Assembly (NCBI GenBank): GCA_000739535.1
Contig: DF820465.1
Span: 721,064 to 785,063, forward strand
DNA: 64,000 nucleotides
From: Candidatus Vecturithrix granuli
Lineage (GTDB): Bacteria; Moduliflexota; Moduliflexia; Moduliflexales; Moduliflexaceae
Reading direction: 5' to 3'
The notes below the pieces were generated by a model. The model did no database searches. It was not told where the DNA came from and worked only from the letters and a program-made list of their open reading frames with translations. The position numbers and the translations under genes are program-made. Of this stretch, positions 8,694 to 16,948 are shown one piece after another (the stretch's first letter is position 1; each line of letters begins with the position of its first letter).

Positions 8694-9215
8694 TCAGCCC
8701 TCAACATAGACAGGATAATTCCATTTCCATCGAGAAGTTTCCATTCTGGAAATATTGGGATTGTTCAGAAGCACTCGAAGTCTGACAGACATTCCGATTT
8801 TAAGCTGCTGATAGAGGGCAGGAGAAATGATTTGAGTTGCGGCAAATTGCTGCAGCGCGTCTGCTCCAGAGAGATCAAACGCATAAAGCATGTAGTATCT
8901 CGGTCTGAGAGGCAGAAATTTTCCAGAAGCCTGTGGCTCTTGCCATAATGCCATCACTTTTCCGGGCAGCACCACGCCTTTCTGGTCTAATTCATCGGCT
9001 AATTTCCAGGTTTTCCATGATTTTAACACGGCTCCTGCAACGAGAGCGATTAAGAGCAGACTTCCCCCCAGAATACTCTGTGATAAAGGCGATGTCAAAG
9101 AACCATTCGTACAAAGCACTGTTCCTGCACAGCCAATCAGAAAAATTGATGAATAAATCCCTATTTGTGGAAAAAATTCTCGTAGCGCAGGAATGGCTTT
9201 CTGAGGTGTACGCAT
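8694..9215 (-). CDS. Small membrane protein, function unknown
   Basis: A 173-residue protein with two predicted membrane helices near residues 17-37 and 45-65, separated by a short serine/glycine loop. A C-terminal domain of about 105 residues is probably beta-rich (KGVVLPGKVMALWQEP, RPRYYMLYAFDL, MSVRLRVLLNNPNISRME). The layout is reminiscent of DUF3592-type membrane proteins, in which a strand carrying V-G-V/A is followed by a YxVxY segment; this is only a resemblance. GAGGGA precedes the ATG. It starts 22 bases after the phoU stop on the same strand, so it is likely co-transcribed with phoU. Confidence 0.75.
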   Translation of the reverse strand: MRTPQKAIPALREFFPQIGIYSSIFLIGCAGTVLCTNGSLTSPLSQSILGGSLLLIALVAGAVLKSWKTWKLADELDQKGVVLPGKVMALWQEPQASGKFLPLRPRYYMLYAFDLSGADALQQFAATQIISPALYQQLKIGMSVRLRVLLNNPNISRMETSRWKWNYPVYVEG

Positions 9216-9237
9216 TTTCTCTGTCCCTCACGATATG

Positions 9238-9894
9238 TTAATACATGCCGCCGCTGTGCCGGACAATCTGCCCTTCTACCAGATAGATGACATCTTCAGC
9301 AATGTTAGTTGCATGGTCAGCAATGCGTTCCAGGTAGCGCGAGACGCTCAAATAGCTGATAAATTGCTCAACATACTGCGGCTGGGCCTGGATAGCTTGT
9401 TCTACTTTCTGAAACATACTGCTGTGCATATCATCCACGGCGTCATCGGCCGCACAGACTTTTCTGGCAAGTTCAATATCTAAATTGACCAGTGCATCAA
9501 GGCTTTTTTGCAGCATATCCTGCGCTTTGCGCGACATGCCTAAAAAATCGAAGGGTAAAGTGACCTCTTCATGGGTAGCAAAATAACGGGCGCGGTCGGC
9601 AATATCTACCGCCAGGTCGCCAATCCGTTCCAGATCAATGTTGATCTTCATGACTGCCATAATCAGGCGCAGATCAATAGCAACTGGTTGGTGTAACGCG
9701 AGTACTTTTAAACAATCTTCTTCCAGATCTACTTCCAGCGCGTCAACTTCACAATCGCCTTCAATGATCTGCTGCGCCAGTTCCAGGTCGCGTTTATCAA
9801 CCGCTTTCACCGATTTATTTAAACGTTCTTCCACCAATGCGCCCAGAGCGAGTAATTGTTGTTTCAATTTGCCGATTTCTTTGTGTAGAATCAT
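9238..9894 (-). CDS. phoU: Phosphate signalling complex protein PhoU
   Basis: PhoU links the PstSCAB transporter to the PhoR kinase and keeps the Pho regulon off when phosphate is plentiful. I start it at 9894 (MILHKEIGKLKQQLLALG), giving 218 residues, the usual size; GGTGA lies eight bases upstream. An in-frame ATG at 9975 would add 27 unrelated residues. Two PhoU three-helix repeats are visible. The first has the metal-binding E(D)xx(D) pattern in LEVDLEEDCLKVLALHQPVA and the second has RIADHATNIAEDVIYLVEG near the end. It is encoded apart from pst, with the divergent BON/LysM gene between. Confidence 0.95.
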   Translation of the reverse strand: MILHKEIGKLKQQLLALGALVEERLNKSVKAVDKRDLELAQQIIEGDCEVDALEVDLEEDCLKVLALHQPVAIDLRLIMAVMKINIDLERIGDLAVDIADRARYFATHEEVTLPFDFLGMSRKAQDMLQKSLDALVNLDIELARKVCAADDAVDDMHSSMFQKVEQAIQAQPQYVEQFISYLSVSRYLERIADHATNIAEDVIYLVEGQIVRHSGGMY

Positions 9895-10333
9895 AAAATA
9901 TTCACCAGGTTCTGAATGGCGGGAAACAAATTGATGTTTCCCGCCGCAATCCACCAATTTCCTGCTCTGAGTCAAAAGGTGGAGAATTATTTCCGCGCAA
10001 CCTGTTCATTCACGCTCATTGATAGTCTGTATATGTATGTCGGAGGAGCAATACCTCGACATGCGTAAGTAACTACAAGAATCGAATATAAGAAAGAATT
10101 TCTTGGCTTTTGTCTGATAACAACGATATTCGCCAAACAAAAGTCAGGGAATCCTTGCTTATAAAAAATCCTTGTAGTTACTAAGGTACACTAAAAAAGT
10201 CCTGTTAGAGAAATATTAGCGATTTATAAAAAATTTATTATTTGTTGAAAAAGTCGGGATAAGGGGCAGGAGGATGTTAAATTCTCTGCGGACAGGGCTG
10301 TCCGCAGGTACGCACCGGTCTACAAAAGAAGGT
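9895..10333. other. Intergenic region with an inverted-repeat element
   Basis: About 440 bases between phoU and the UroD-family gene, both on the minus strand. It contains the AACTACAAGA-bordered element at 10067-10182 and a small hairpin near 10295. I see no gene. The phoU promoter is expected here but no convincing Pho box could be read. Confidence 0.5.
10067..10182. repeat. AACTACAAGGA-bordered inverted-repeat element
   Basis: AGTAACTACAAG at about 10068-10079 and its complement CTTGTAGTTACT at 10171-10182 border a 116-base segment. Related borders occur at 15142-15160 (single arm), 23386-23465 and 35779-35885. The family resembles a small non-coding dispersed element; no open reading frame lies inside. 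Confidence 0.65.
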
Positions 10334-11401
10334 TTAATATTTCCCATATTCCCGGATTGTGCTGACGGCTAATTTAATATTTTCCGGGGGGGTGTCTGCA
10401 TCTAAACTGGTTAAATACAGAATAAATTTGCCTCCTGGCGAAGCCTTTTGGATATAATGCCTGATTCGGTTTCTGATCTCTTCTTCTGACCCCCAATTCA
10501 AGATTCCGTCGCCAACCCCTAATTCCAACACAACATTATGTTTGACAGCGAACTCCTTAAAGATTTCAGGCCCCAGGAGAGCGACATCGGGATCTTGTGC
10601 CCTGATTAATCCGGAAGCGACTTCGAGTTTCAGCGTCAAAAATTCGATGGGATTCTTGACATGACTTTCTCCCCACCAATTGATGACCGAAACCGGTCTT
10701 CTGCAAAGTTCTCTCAGTCTGCGGATATAAGGGATCGAAAAGTTTTTGATAAGCTTTGTATTTACCATTGGCGGCGAACACAGGGCGTCAGCCCCAATCG
10801 CTGAGGTCGATTCCGGAAACTCATCTTGCTGGAAGTTGATCCAGGGCGCAATCACTTCTTCGGTGAGGAAAGTGAGCAGTTCGTGCGCAAACTCCAGATC
10901 TTCATACATATCCAGAATAAAATCTTCATAGCCTCTCAGAAGCACTGCCAAAGAAAAAGGCGCACAGAACTGAATCGCGGGTGAGATGCCTGTTCGTTCG
11001 CGGTAAAGTCTGTGGAGATTCAGGACAAAAGGCATTCTGCCGGAAGAACCCGGAATCGGAGGTTTCAGAGACAACAGATGTTTTTTCTCTTTGAGTAATC
11101 GTAAGGCAGTGTTGATGGCAGGAGTCTGCCGTTCATTAAAAATAAGTTGCTGCCCCAATGCTTCGGCTTCGATGTTATACACATCATAGCCCAGGCCAGG
11201 AATGTCGAAATCAAAATCCTCGGCTGTTTTTACGATCCCTGCCACAAGCGCGCTGGCATCCGTGTAGAACGTGCTGCCGCTTGTCCCGGACCAGGCCATG
11301 GCAAATTCATGCATTTGGGATGTAAAAGGAACGCAGTCAGGAATTCCTTCCCCGGCTTTTTGAAGCCTTTCATATCCTTTGTGAAAACGCCCGTCAATCA
11401 T
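10334..11401 (-). CDS. Uroporphyrinogen decarboxylase (URO-D) family protein
   Basis: A 355-residue soluble protein of the URO-D superfamily, which includes haem-pathway HemE and corrinoid-linked methyltransferases (MtaA/CmuA type). Recognisable parts include PFVLNLHRLYRER, QFCAPFSLAVLLRGYEDFILD (the helix common to the family), SPPMVNTKLIKNFSIPYIRRL and the C-terminal KFILYLTSLDADTPPENIK, typical of the final barrel strand. The N-terminal arginine motif of true HemE is not evident, so a haem role is unlikely. It lies 27 bases downstream of the ABC permease gene, as often seen for this subfamily next to carbohydrate importers. Substrate unknown. Confidence 0.85.
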   Translation of the reverse strand: MIDGRFHKGYERLQKAGEGIPDCVPFTSQMHEFAMAWSGTSGSTFYTDASALVAGIVKTAEDFDFDIPGLGYDVYNIEAEALGQQLIFNERQTPAINTALRLLKEKKHLLSLKPPIPGSSGRMPFVLNLHRLYRERTGISPAIQFCAPFSLAVLLRGYEDFILDMYEDLEFAHELLTFLTEEVIAPWINFQQDEFPESTSAIGADALCSPPMVNTKLIKNFSIPYIRRLRELCRRPVSVINWWGESHVKNPIEFLTLKLEVASGLIRAQDPDVALLGPEIFKEFAVKHNVVLELGVGDGILNWGSEEEIRNRIRHYIQKASPGGKFILYLTSLDADTPPENIKLAVSTIREYGKY

Positions 11402-11428
11402 AGAAGAATCATTAATAATATGTGGTCA

Positions 11429-12256
11429 TTACTTTAAGGAAGCAAAGGTAAACGCTCGAATAATATGCCGCTGAGCTATCGCAAAAACGACGAGAATGGG
11501 TACCACCACAAACATGTTGCCAGCCATGATAATATGCCAGCGAGCACCGGTGCCTTCTTCGCGTAAGAGGGCGACGCCGAGGGGAAGTGTACGCACGGTT
11601 TCATCGGTGGTCATGACCAGAGGCCAAAAATAATCATTCCAATGATACACAACGCTAAAAAGCCCAAAAGCGACAATAGAGGGCTTAGCGATCGGGGCCA
11701 TCACGCGAAAGATCAACTGAAAAATATTAGCGCCATCTATGCGCGCCGCGTCCAGAATATCATCGTTAATCTCTAAAAAGGCTTCACGAATGAGAAAGGT
11801 CCCCAGAGCACTGACTGCATAAGGAAGAATCAACGCGGCATACGTATTAATCAGACCAAACTTACTCAGCAAAATATAAAGCGGCACAAAACGCACCTGC
11901 GGAGGCACAATGAGGCACGCGATAATCACGTAAAAACAGAAATCTCTGCCCCAAAATTCCATTTTGGCAAACGCATAAGCCGCCAGACAGGCTAAAAAAA
12001 TTTGAATGACCAGGATAGCCGCCGTGACCAGCACATTATTAAGAAAATATCGCAGAAACGGGCCGCTGTTCCACGCGTCAATGTAATTCTCCCAGTGCGG
12101 CGGGAGAGGAAGGAGCGTTGGGGGAAAACGGAGAACCCCTTTCAGATCCTTGAGCGAGGTAATGGCAATCCAGAAGTACGGAAAAACTTCCACCAATGCC
12201 ACAAAAGCAAGTAACAAAATGACAAGACTGCGCAGCCAAAAATTTTTACTCGTCAC
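11429..12256 (-). CDS. ABC transporter permease, UgpE/MalG family
   Basis: A 275-residue inner-membrane protein with six predicted helices. It contains the CUT1 permease EAA loop (EINDDILDAARIDGANIFQL followed by the RVMAPIAKPSIVAFG helix) and the family's VEVFPYFWIAITSLKD start. It works with the adjacent permease and the binding protein at 13273-14553 to import a sugar or glycerol-phosphate-like solute. There is a 3-base gap from the upstream permease gene. No ATPase subunit is encoded in this cluster, so a shared ATPase elsewhere (MsmK/UgpC type) is needed. Confidence 0.92.
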   Translation of the reverse strand: MTSKNFWLRSLVILLLAFVALVEVFPYFWIAITSLKDLKGVLRFPPTLLPLPPHWENYIDAWNSGPFLRYFLNNVLVTAAILVIQIFLACLAAYAFAKMEFWGRDFCFYVIIACLIVPPQVRFVPLYILLSKFGLINTYAALILPYAVSALGTFLIREAFLEINDDILDAARIDGANIFQLIFRVMAPIAKPSIVAFGLFSVVYHWNDYFWPLVMTTDETVRTLPLGVALLREEGTGARWHIIMAGNMFVVVPILVVFAIAQRHIIRAFTFASLK

Positions 12257-12259
12257 GTC

Positions 12260-13171
12260 TCATGCTCCATTGGAAAGTTTTCGTCGCAAATAAATATATT
12301 GGAATAGGGTTAGCAGAAGAATCAGATTAAAAAAGATCGTGACCGCTGCTGAAGCCTTCCCGAGTTTAAAGAAGTTAAACGCCTGCTCATACACATAATA
12401 GACATAAATAGTCGTGCTATACACGGGGCCGCCTTGCGTCATGATCTTGACAATATCAAATCCCTGGAACGAAGTGATGGTTAACGTGATCAGAAGAAAA
12501 ACGGTGGTCGGCACCAGCAGAGGCCAGGTAATATACCGAAATTGCTGCCAGACAGTCGCGCCATCCAGGGCTGTTGCCTCATAATAATCCTGATTAATGC
12601 TCTGTAAGCCGGCCAGGAAGATGATCATCGCATAACCGATAATTTTCCACACCGTGACCAACACCAGACTGAGAAGCGCAATCCGATGGTCTCCTAACCA
12701 ATTCACAGGAGCAAGGCCTACCAGGCGGAAAAGGTAGCTTATCAATCCATACTGTGGATCCAACAGCCAGATCCAGAGGAGAGAAACGGCCACCCATGAC
12801 ACAACATACGATGTAAAAATACAGGCGCGCAAGAAAGCGGCCAATTTCGTGCGGTTGTTGAGGAAGAGAGCGAGGAGTAATCCTATAATCATCGTGAGGA
12901 GCACAACCCCTCCCGAAAATTTTACCGTAGTTCCGATGGTATCAAGAAATTCCGACGATCGAAAAAGCTCCCGGTAATTTCCCAGGCCAACAGGCCGAGC
13001 CGGAGTCACCAGGTCCCACTCATAGAAGCTCAGATAGAAGGAATAGACGATCGGATACAGATAAAAAAGCAGGAAAAGAAACAAAGAAGGCAAAAGCAAC
13101 GCATAACCGATCACACAATTCCGCACTCGTTTGCGATTCCACCTACTCTTATTCATCGGGATTTTCTTCAA
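12260..13171 (-). CDS. ABC transporter permease, UgpA/MalF family
   Basis: A 303-residue inner-membrane permease with six predicted helices. The first follows the basic N-terminus (YALLLPSLFLFLLFYLYPIV). The EAA loop reads NQDYYEATALDGATVWQQFR, followed by YITWPLLVPTTVF, as in CUT1 permeases. A C-terminal SNGA follows the last helix and an arginine pair. It partners the downstream UgpE/MalG-like permease. A 101-base gap, filled by an inverted repeat, separates it from the binding-protein gene. Confidence 0.92.
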   Translation of the reverse strand: MKKIPMNKSRWNRKRVRNCVIGYALLLPSLFLFLLFYLYPIVYSFYLSFYEWDLVTPARPVGLGNYRELFRSSEFLDTIGTTVKFSGGVVLLTMIIGLLLALFLNNRTKLAAFLRACIFTSYVVSWVAVSLLWIWLLDPQYGLISYLFRLVGLAPVNWLGDHRIALLSLVLVTVWKIIGYAMIIFLAGLQSINQDYYEATALDGATVWQQFRYITWPLLVPTTVFLLITLTITSFQGFDIVKIMTQGGPVYSTTIYVYYVYEQAFNFFKLGKASAAVTIFFNLILLLTLFQYIYLRRKLSNGA

Positions 13172-13178
13172 AGTTGCA

Positions 13179-13256
13179 TTTCACCGCAGAGCGCGTCCGC
13201 AGAGAAAAACCCGTTCCGCTGTTTCCCTCTGCGAACCTCAGCGTCCTCTGCGTTGA
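13179..13256. repeat. CTCTGCG-type inverted repeat
   Basis: TTCACCGCAGAG (13179-13190) and CTCTGCGTTGAA (13245-13256) are inverted repeats with one mismatch. The segment between holds further CTCTGCG and TCCTCTGCG words. Similar CACCGCAGAG...CTCTGCGG strings are, from memory, common intergenic repeats in environmental bacteria. It separates the binding-protein gene from the permease genes and may form an intra-operon hairpin. Confidence 0.6.
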
Positions 13257-13272
13257 ATACGAGGCTGAGAGC

Positions 13273-14553
13273 TTATTGGCTGCCTTTTGCCAACGCTTGA
13301 TTCGATCCTTCCACAGCTTTTTGCATCATCTCTTCTACAGATTGCACGCCCACAACAGGCCCTTCCAGATGGGGTTGAATATATTCCCGTTGAATCGTAT
13401 ATAACTCTGAAGAAAAGGGCAGACGAACCGCATATTGGAGCTGTTTATACGCCACCATATAATTGGGATTGGCTTCGTAGAAATCTTTCATCAACGAAGA
13501 CTCGACCGCAGAAATGCGCACCGGCATATAGCCTGTATTCTTTGACCAATAGGCAGTCTGTTCCGGTTCTGACATCCATTTGATAAAGGCCCACCCGGCT
13601 TCTTTTTCCTCTGGTTTTGCCTCTTTCACCATGACAAAGAACGTTCCCCCTGAAGGAGTGGCAAAATCCTGCTTTTTGGGAAGAAAAGCGGTGCCAACCT
13701 GAAAGGAAGAATTATCAGTCAGATACGAGAGGAAAGCAGTGGAAGTGAAAATGATCGCCACCTTTTCATTGATGAAGTCGGTATTGGTCACTTCCCAGGC
13801 ATTATAATCTTGTCCCGGAGGATGTTTCATGACTTGATCTTTGTTTACCAGATCGACCCAAAATTGGAGCGCTTCTGCTCCTGCCTCGCCAAAAGCAGCC
13901 TCCGTACCAGTTGCATTCGTCAAGCTTCCTCCGGCCTGGTACACCATGGCAAGCCAGAACCACCAGTCAACCGGCACTTCAAAACCCCAGACCTTCACTT
14001 CGTTCCCTTCACGTACGGTCAGTTTGGCTGCCGCTTCACGCAGTTCATCCCACGTGGTAGGAACGTTTACCCCTTTTTCCGCGAGCATGTCTTTGTTATA
14101 GTAGAGCAGAGGAGTGCTGCGATTGAAGGGAATTGCAAAGAGCGGAACCTCTTTTCCCAGGTAATCGAAATACCCATCCTGGGTCAGCCCGGGGACAAAA
14201 TCCTTGAGATCGGTCGGATTGTCTCCCGTGGCGTAGGGTTCTAAGTTTTCGAGGATTCCGGACTCATAGAGGCTGGGAAGAACTTCAGGGATCGAATGGA
14301 AAATAGTCGGGGGCGATTTGGTGACGATGGCCGCGCGTACCTTCGCAATAGCCTGAAAGTAATCCCCTTGAAAAGATCCTTTAATCTGATACTTTGATTG
14401 AGATTCGTTAAACTGCTTGATCATCGCTTCTGTCACTTCTCGATTCTTCCCCCCATAGGAATACCAGAAGGTCGCAGTTAACGGTTCGGCAGAGACCAGA
14501 AGACCCCAGCCGACAACAAACAGGGTCATAAATAGTTGAGCAACCTTTTTCAC
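13273..14553 (-). CDS. Extracellular solute-binding protein, UgpB-like
   Basis: A 426-residue periplasmic binding protein of the carbohydrate family 1 type, with a signal peptide (MKKVAQLFMTLFVVGWGLLVSA). The mature start LTATFWYSYGGKNREV resembles UgpB, which binds glycerol-3-phosphate and its diesters. Other family features are KVRAAIVTKSPPTIFHS, FNRSTPLLYYNKDML and GWAFIKWMSEPEQTAYWSK. It heads a minus-strand cluster with two permeases and a URO-D protein. Its position near pst/phoU fits a Pho-regulated glycerol-phosphate importer, but a sugar substrate is equally possible. Confidence 0.9.
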   Translation of the reverse strand: MKKVAQLFMTLFVVGWGLLVSAEPLTATFWYSYGGKNREVTEAMIKQFNESQSKYQIKGSFQGDYFQAIAKVRAAIVTKSPPTIFHSIPEVLPSLYESGILENLEPYATGDNPTDLKDFVPGLTQDGYFDYLGKEVPLFAIPFNRSTPLLYYNKDMLAEKGVNVPTTWDELREAAAKLTVREGNEVKVWGFEVPVDWWFWLAMVYQAGGSLTNATGTEAAFGEAGAEALQFWVDLVNKDQVMKHPPGQDYNAWEVTNTDFINEKVAIIFTSTAFLSYLTDNSSFQVGTAFLPKKQDFATPSGGTFFVMVKEAKPEEKEAGWAFIKWMSEPEQTAYWSKNTGYMPVRISAVESSLMKDFYEANPNYMVAYKQLQYAVRLPFSSELYTIQREYIQPHLEGPVVGVQSVEEMMQKAVEGSNQALAKGSQ

Positions 14554-14740
14554 GATCTCCCTCCTTTATGAAAATGAACCATAGATACTTTTGCCAGACA
14601 GACCATTTCCAAACTATCTTTGGCTGTCTGCACTTCTACAACAGCATAACGCCATTCTTTTGTAAGTCAGAGGAATCTTTTAAAGTCAAGCAAATTCTTC
14701 AGGATTTTATAAACAATAGTTCGGACATTTGTGGATGTGT

Positions 14741-14794
14741 GTCATCTCGACTTCGCTCGATGACCTGAACACCGCACGTTGAGCGAAGTCGAGA
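14741..14794. repeat. Pair of TCGACTTCGCTC-core repeats
   Basis: At 14741-14764, GTCATC and GATGAC flank the core TCGACTTCGCTC. At 14781-14792 the complementary core GAGCGAAGTCGA occurs. The 14-base words TCTCGACTTCGCTC (14745-14758) and GAGCGAAGTCGAGA (14781-14794) are exact inverted repeats of each other. Same family as 2002-2061 and 44967-44996. Confidence 0.65.
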
Positions 14795-15141
14795 CGGTAT
14801 GCTTTGCGAGAACTTAACAGCCCTGCCGTCAACGGGGGAATTTGGAAATACACCTCTCATGTGTGCTTTCCCGTGTTGACGGGGGGATTGAGGGGTGAAT
14901 CAAAACTGTCCGAATGGCGAAACGCATGAATGCACAGCGACATTTGTAAACGCTATCTTGCTCCGTAAGCTGATGGTGTCTCACAATGTCCATCAAACTT
15001 TCTTTCCGATACTCTTACTAGCCTATATTCAGCAGGAGAACACGTCAAGCAATTTAGGCTGCTGCGCAAAATCTGCTTTGAAACATCTTGACGGTTTCCG
15101 CATACGTCAATATCAATACATAAGACGGAAACCGCCCATCT

Positions 15142-15160
15142 AAGTAACTACAAGGAGAAG
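15142..15160. repeat. Single arm of the AACTACAAGGA element
   Basis: AAGTAACTACAAGGAGAAG matches the left border of the element at 10067-10182. No matching right border was found nearby, so this is probably a solo or decayed copy. It lies about 90 bases before the sigma-like gene. Confidence 0.45.
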
Positions 15161-15246
15161 AGATAAGAAAAGGATGTCTGAATACTGCCTGAAAATGAAT
15201 GTTCCGTTCCGGTTAATGACGTTCAGAACGATTATTTATCATCATT

Positions 15247-16122
15247 ATGAGTCAGTTGTTTAACCTGGGATCCTATTCGTTTGGAAAGAACCTGAAGCCT
15301 ATGCCTATCAAAAACCTGATCAGTCTATATTGTTTGGGAAATGTAACGGAGACTGATTCCCCTTGCGAACAATTGCTACCGCCGAAAATTTGCCGCTTGC
15401 TGCGCGATTGTGTACTGCGCGTGATTTTTGAGCAGGGGCGTTGCCGTCCTACAACAGAGCTTTTGCGACCAACGGTGGCCGGTCAATTACGACGCTATCG
15501 CGATCTGTTCTCACCTGATGCGCCTGAAGATTATACAGATTCTTTGACCTTCGAACTGGTCAAACAACTGGAACCACAACGCCTCATCGATCATCCTACC
15601 CTGCCGGGTTTGAAATCCTATTTCAATGTTACGGCCGCTCACGCCGTTGTTGATCTGCTCGAAGATTTGGCGCTGCTTCTGGCCAGAACCTGCGGCAATT
15701 GTATCCACCTTTCCTCTGTAAAACCTTATGTCTGTCAACATACTGAAATGCCCTGGTACAGGCAAACTTGCATCCCCTCAGAAAAGGCCTGTCGCGAAGG
15801 ATTCGAAGCCTATACGCTGGAGCCGTTAACTTTCATGACACCCGCGCCGCCTGCTGCTGAAATCTCCGTCGCCGCACTTGAACTGGAAAACCTGCTGCTG
15901 CTCCTGGCGAAACGCGCAGAACAGGAACAAGGGCCAAAGCGCAAGCAGATCTATGAACGCCAATTCAGCATCTTTTCTGCGTTTTGCCATCTGATAATGC
16001 AGGGTTATACCCGCAAAGAGGTGTTTGATGAAATCCTGCGCTTACTTGACGTCGGTCACAAGCTGCTCAAAAAAGATCTGCAAGAAATTAAAAAATTTTT
16101 TGTGCAAAAAAAGGTGCTGTAA
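15247..16122 (+). CDS. Cysteine-rich, divergent sigma-factor-like protein
   Basis: A 291-residue soluble protein I do not recognise with certainty. Residues about 85-140 (DYTDSLTFELVKQL then LKSYFNVTAAHAVVDLL) follow the spacing of sigma-70 region 2 in ECF sigma factors, where an acidic helix precedes a W/F..IA.N...D.LR helix. The last 50 residues (GYTRKEVFDEILRLLDVGHK) look like a region-4 helix-turn-helix. Between them is a putative metal site, C149-x2-C152 with C163, H165, C175 and C182. The next gene is a zf-HC2 protein 46 bases downstream, which supports a sigma/anti-sigma-like pair. No clear ribosome site was seen; 15301 is an alternative start. Confidence 0.6.
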   Translation: MSQLFNLGSYSFGKNLKPMPIKNLISLYCLGNVTETDSPCEQLLPPKICRLLRDCVLRVIFEQGRCRPTTELLRPTVAGQLRRYRDLFSPDAPEDYTDSLTFELVKQLEPQRLIDHPTLPGLKSYFNVTAAHAVVDLLEDLALLLARTCGNCIHLSSVKPYVCQHTEMPWYRQTCIPSEKACREGFEAYTLEPLTFMTPAPPAAEISVAALELENLLLLLAKRAEQEQGPKRKQIYERQFSIFSAFCHLIMQGYTRKEVFDEILRLLDVGHKLLKKDLQEIKKFFVQKKVL

Positions 16123-16168
16123 GGCCAAAAATTCTCCTCTTTAATAAAATAGGAGGGAAGATTTTACT

Positions 16169-16873
16169 ATGAAAACACGACATCAGGCGCAAGAGGCTGC
16201 TGCGGAAGGATTTCTGGATAAAATCGAACAGATCGCCGCACAGTCGCGTCAAGGGCAGAGAAAAGTGAGCAGCTCGCAGACGCAGCATCCTTCGGGAAAA
16301 TTGCTCTATGAGTATGCGGCCGGCAACCTGGAACGCGAACATGCCTCGCAAATCCGCCGCCATTTAATGCGCTGCGCGGCGTGTAATTTTGCCACGTTAG
16401 CGATCATGCGGCTGACGTCCGGTGAAATAGTCGCCCATCCGATCTTTGACGACTTGCAAGCGTTCATTCAGAATTGGACTGAAAAGGTAAAAGGCTCGCT
16501 TGATGCCGCGACCAGGGTTACGGCCCTCTGGCAGCCGCAATGGGCCGGACAGCTCACAACGGCCGCGGATCTCCCGGCGCAGGAACATCTGTTTGCTTTA
16601 GATGAAGGCGCGATCAGGCTGTCCTGCATTTGGCAGCCGCAGCATCGCAAAAAACCGGCGTTTATCGAGTTAACCTGGAACGCAGACCTCAAAGTCCGCA
16701 GCGATCTCAGCGCGTTGTTTATTCGGCTTGAAGATCCCCAACACGCACAAGTGGAAGTGCCGCTCGGCAATGACCTGCGCGGCGATAAGATCATCACCAG
16801 CGGTGAATTAGGCTTTGATCCATCCCGCGAACGCTGGGCAATCGCCTTGATACTCCACAACAATGGCGCTTGA
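16169..16873 (+). CDS. zf-HC2 (anti-sigma-like) zinc-finger protein
   Basis: A 234-residue protein with no membrane segment. Residues about 41-80 carry the zinc-binding anti-sigma signature H65-x3-C69-x2-C72 (RRHLMRCAACNFA), preceded by the usual LLYEYAAGNLEREHA helix. The C-terminal 110 residues look beta-rich (AIRLSCIWQPQ, PAFIELTWNADL, LFIRLEDPQHAQVEVPLG) and may bind a ligand or partner. AGGAGG lies 11 bases upstream of the ATG. It is sandwiched between the sigma-like gene and the Lon-like/STAND gene, so I infer a regulatory role within that unit. Confidence 0.75.
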   Translation: MKTRHQAQEAAAEGFLDKIEQIAAQSRQGQRKVSSSQTQHPSGKLLYEYAAGNLEREHASQIRRHLMRCAACNFATLAIMRLTSGEIVAHPIFDDLQAFIQNWTEKVKGSLDAATRVTALWQPQWAGQLTTAADLPAQEHLFALDEGAIRLSCIWQPQHRKKPAFIELTWNADLKVRSDLSALFIRLEDPQHAQVEVPLGNDLRGDKIITSGELGFDPSRERWAIALILHNNGA

Positions 16874-16888
16874 AGGCCATAACCGCAC

Positions 16889-16923
16889 AATGTGCCCGGC
16901 ACTTCCAAGGTGCCGGGCACATT
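16889..16923. terminator. Strong hairpin before the STAND gene
   Basis: AATGTGCCCGGCAC (16889-16902) and its exact complement (16910-16923) form a GC-rich 14-bp stem with a 7-base loop in the 75-base gap between the zf-HC2 and STAND genes. It is not followed by a T-run, so it may be an attenuator, processing site or translation control element. The STAND start codon lies 25 bases further on. Confidence 0.45.
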
Positions 16924-16948
16924 CCCATAGGGAAAAGGAACGACTATC

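Larger units (their letters stand above)
14554..15246. other. Intergenic region with palindromes
   Basis: About 690 bases between the divergent UgpB-like gene and the sigma-like gene. It holds the hairpins at 14741-14794, a GC-rich CAACGGGGGAAT...GTTGACGGGGGGATT segment near 14825-14890 resembling one half of the 20008-20122 repeat, and a single arm of the AACTACAAGGA element at 15142-15160. The reading frames inside are short and unremarkable. Confidence 0.55.

Noticed and set aside
10334-11401. Naming the URO-D protein HemE
   Set aside because: The N-terminal arginine motif of HemE is not evident and the context is an ABC importer, not haem synthesis.
11429-14553. Firm assignment as the glycerol-3-phosphate importer UgpABE
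   Set aside because: The binding protein resembles UgpB in only a few stretches and the ATPase is absent, so the substrate is left open.
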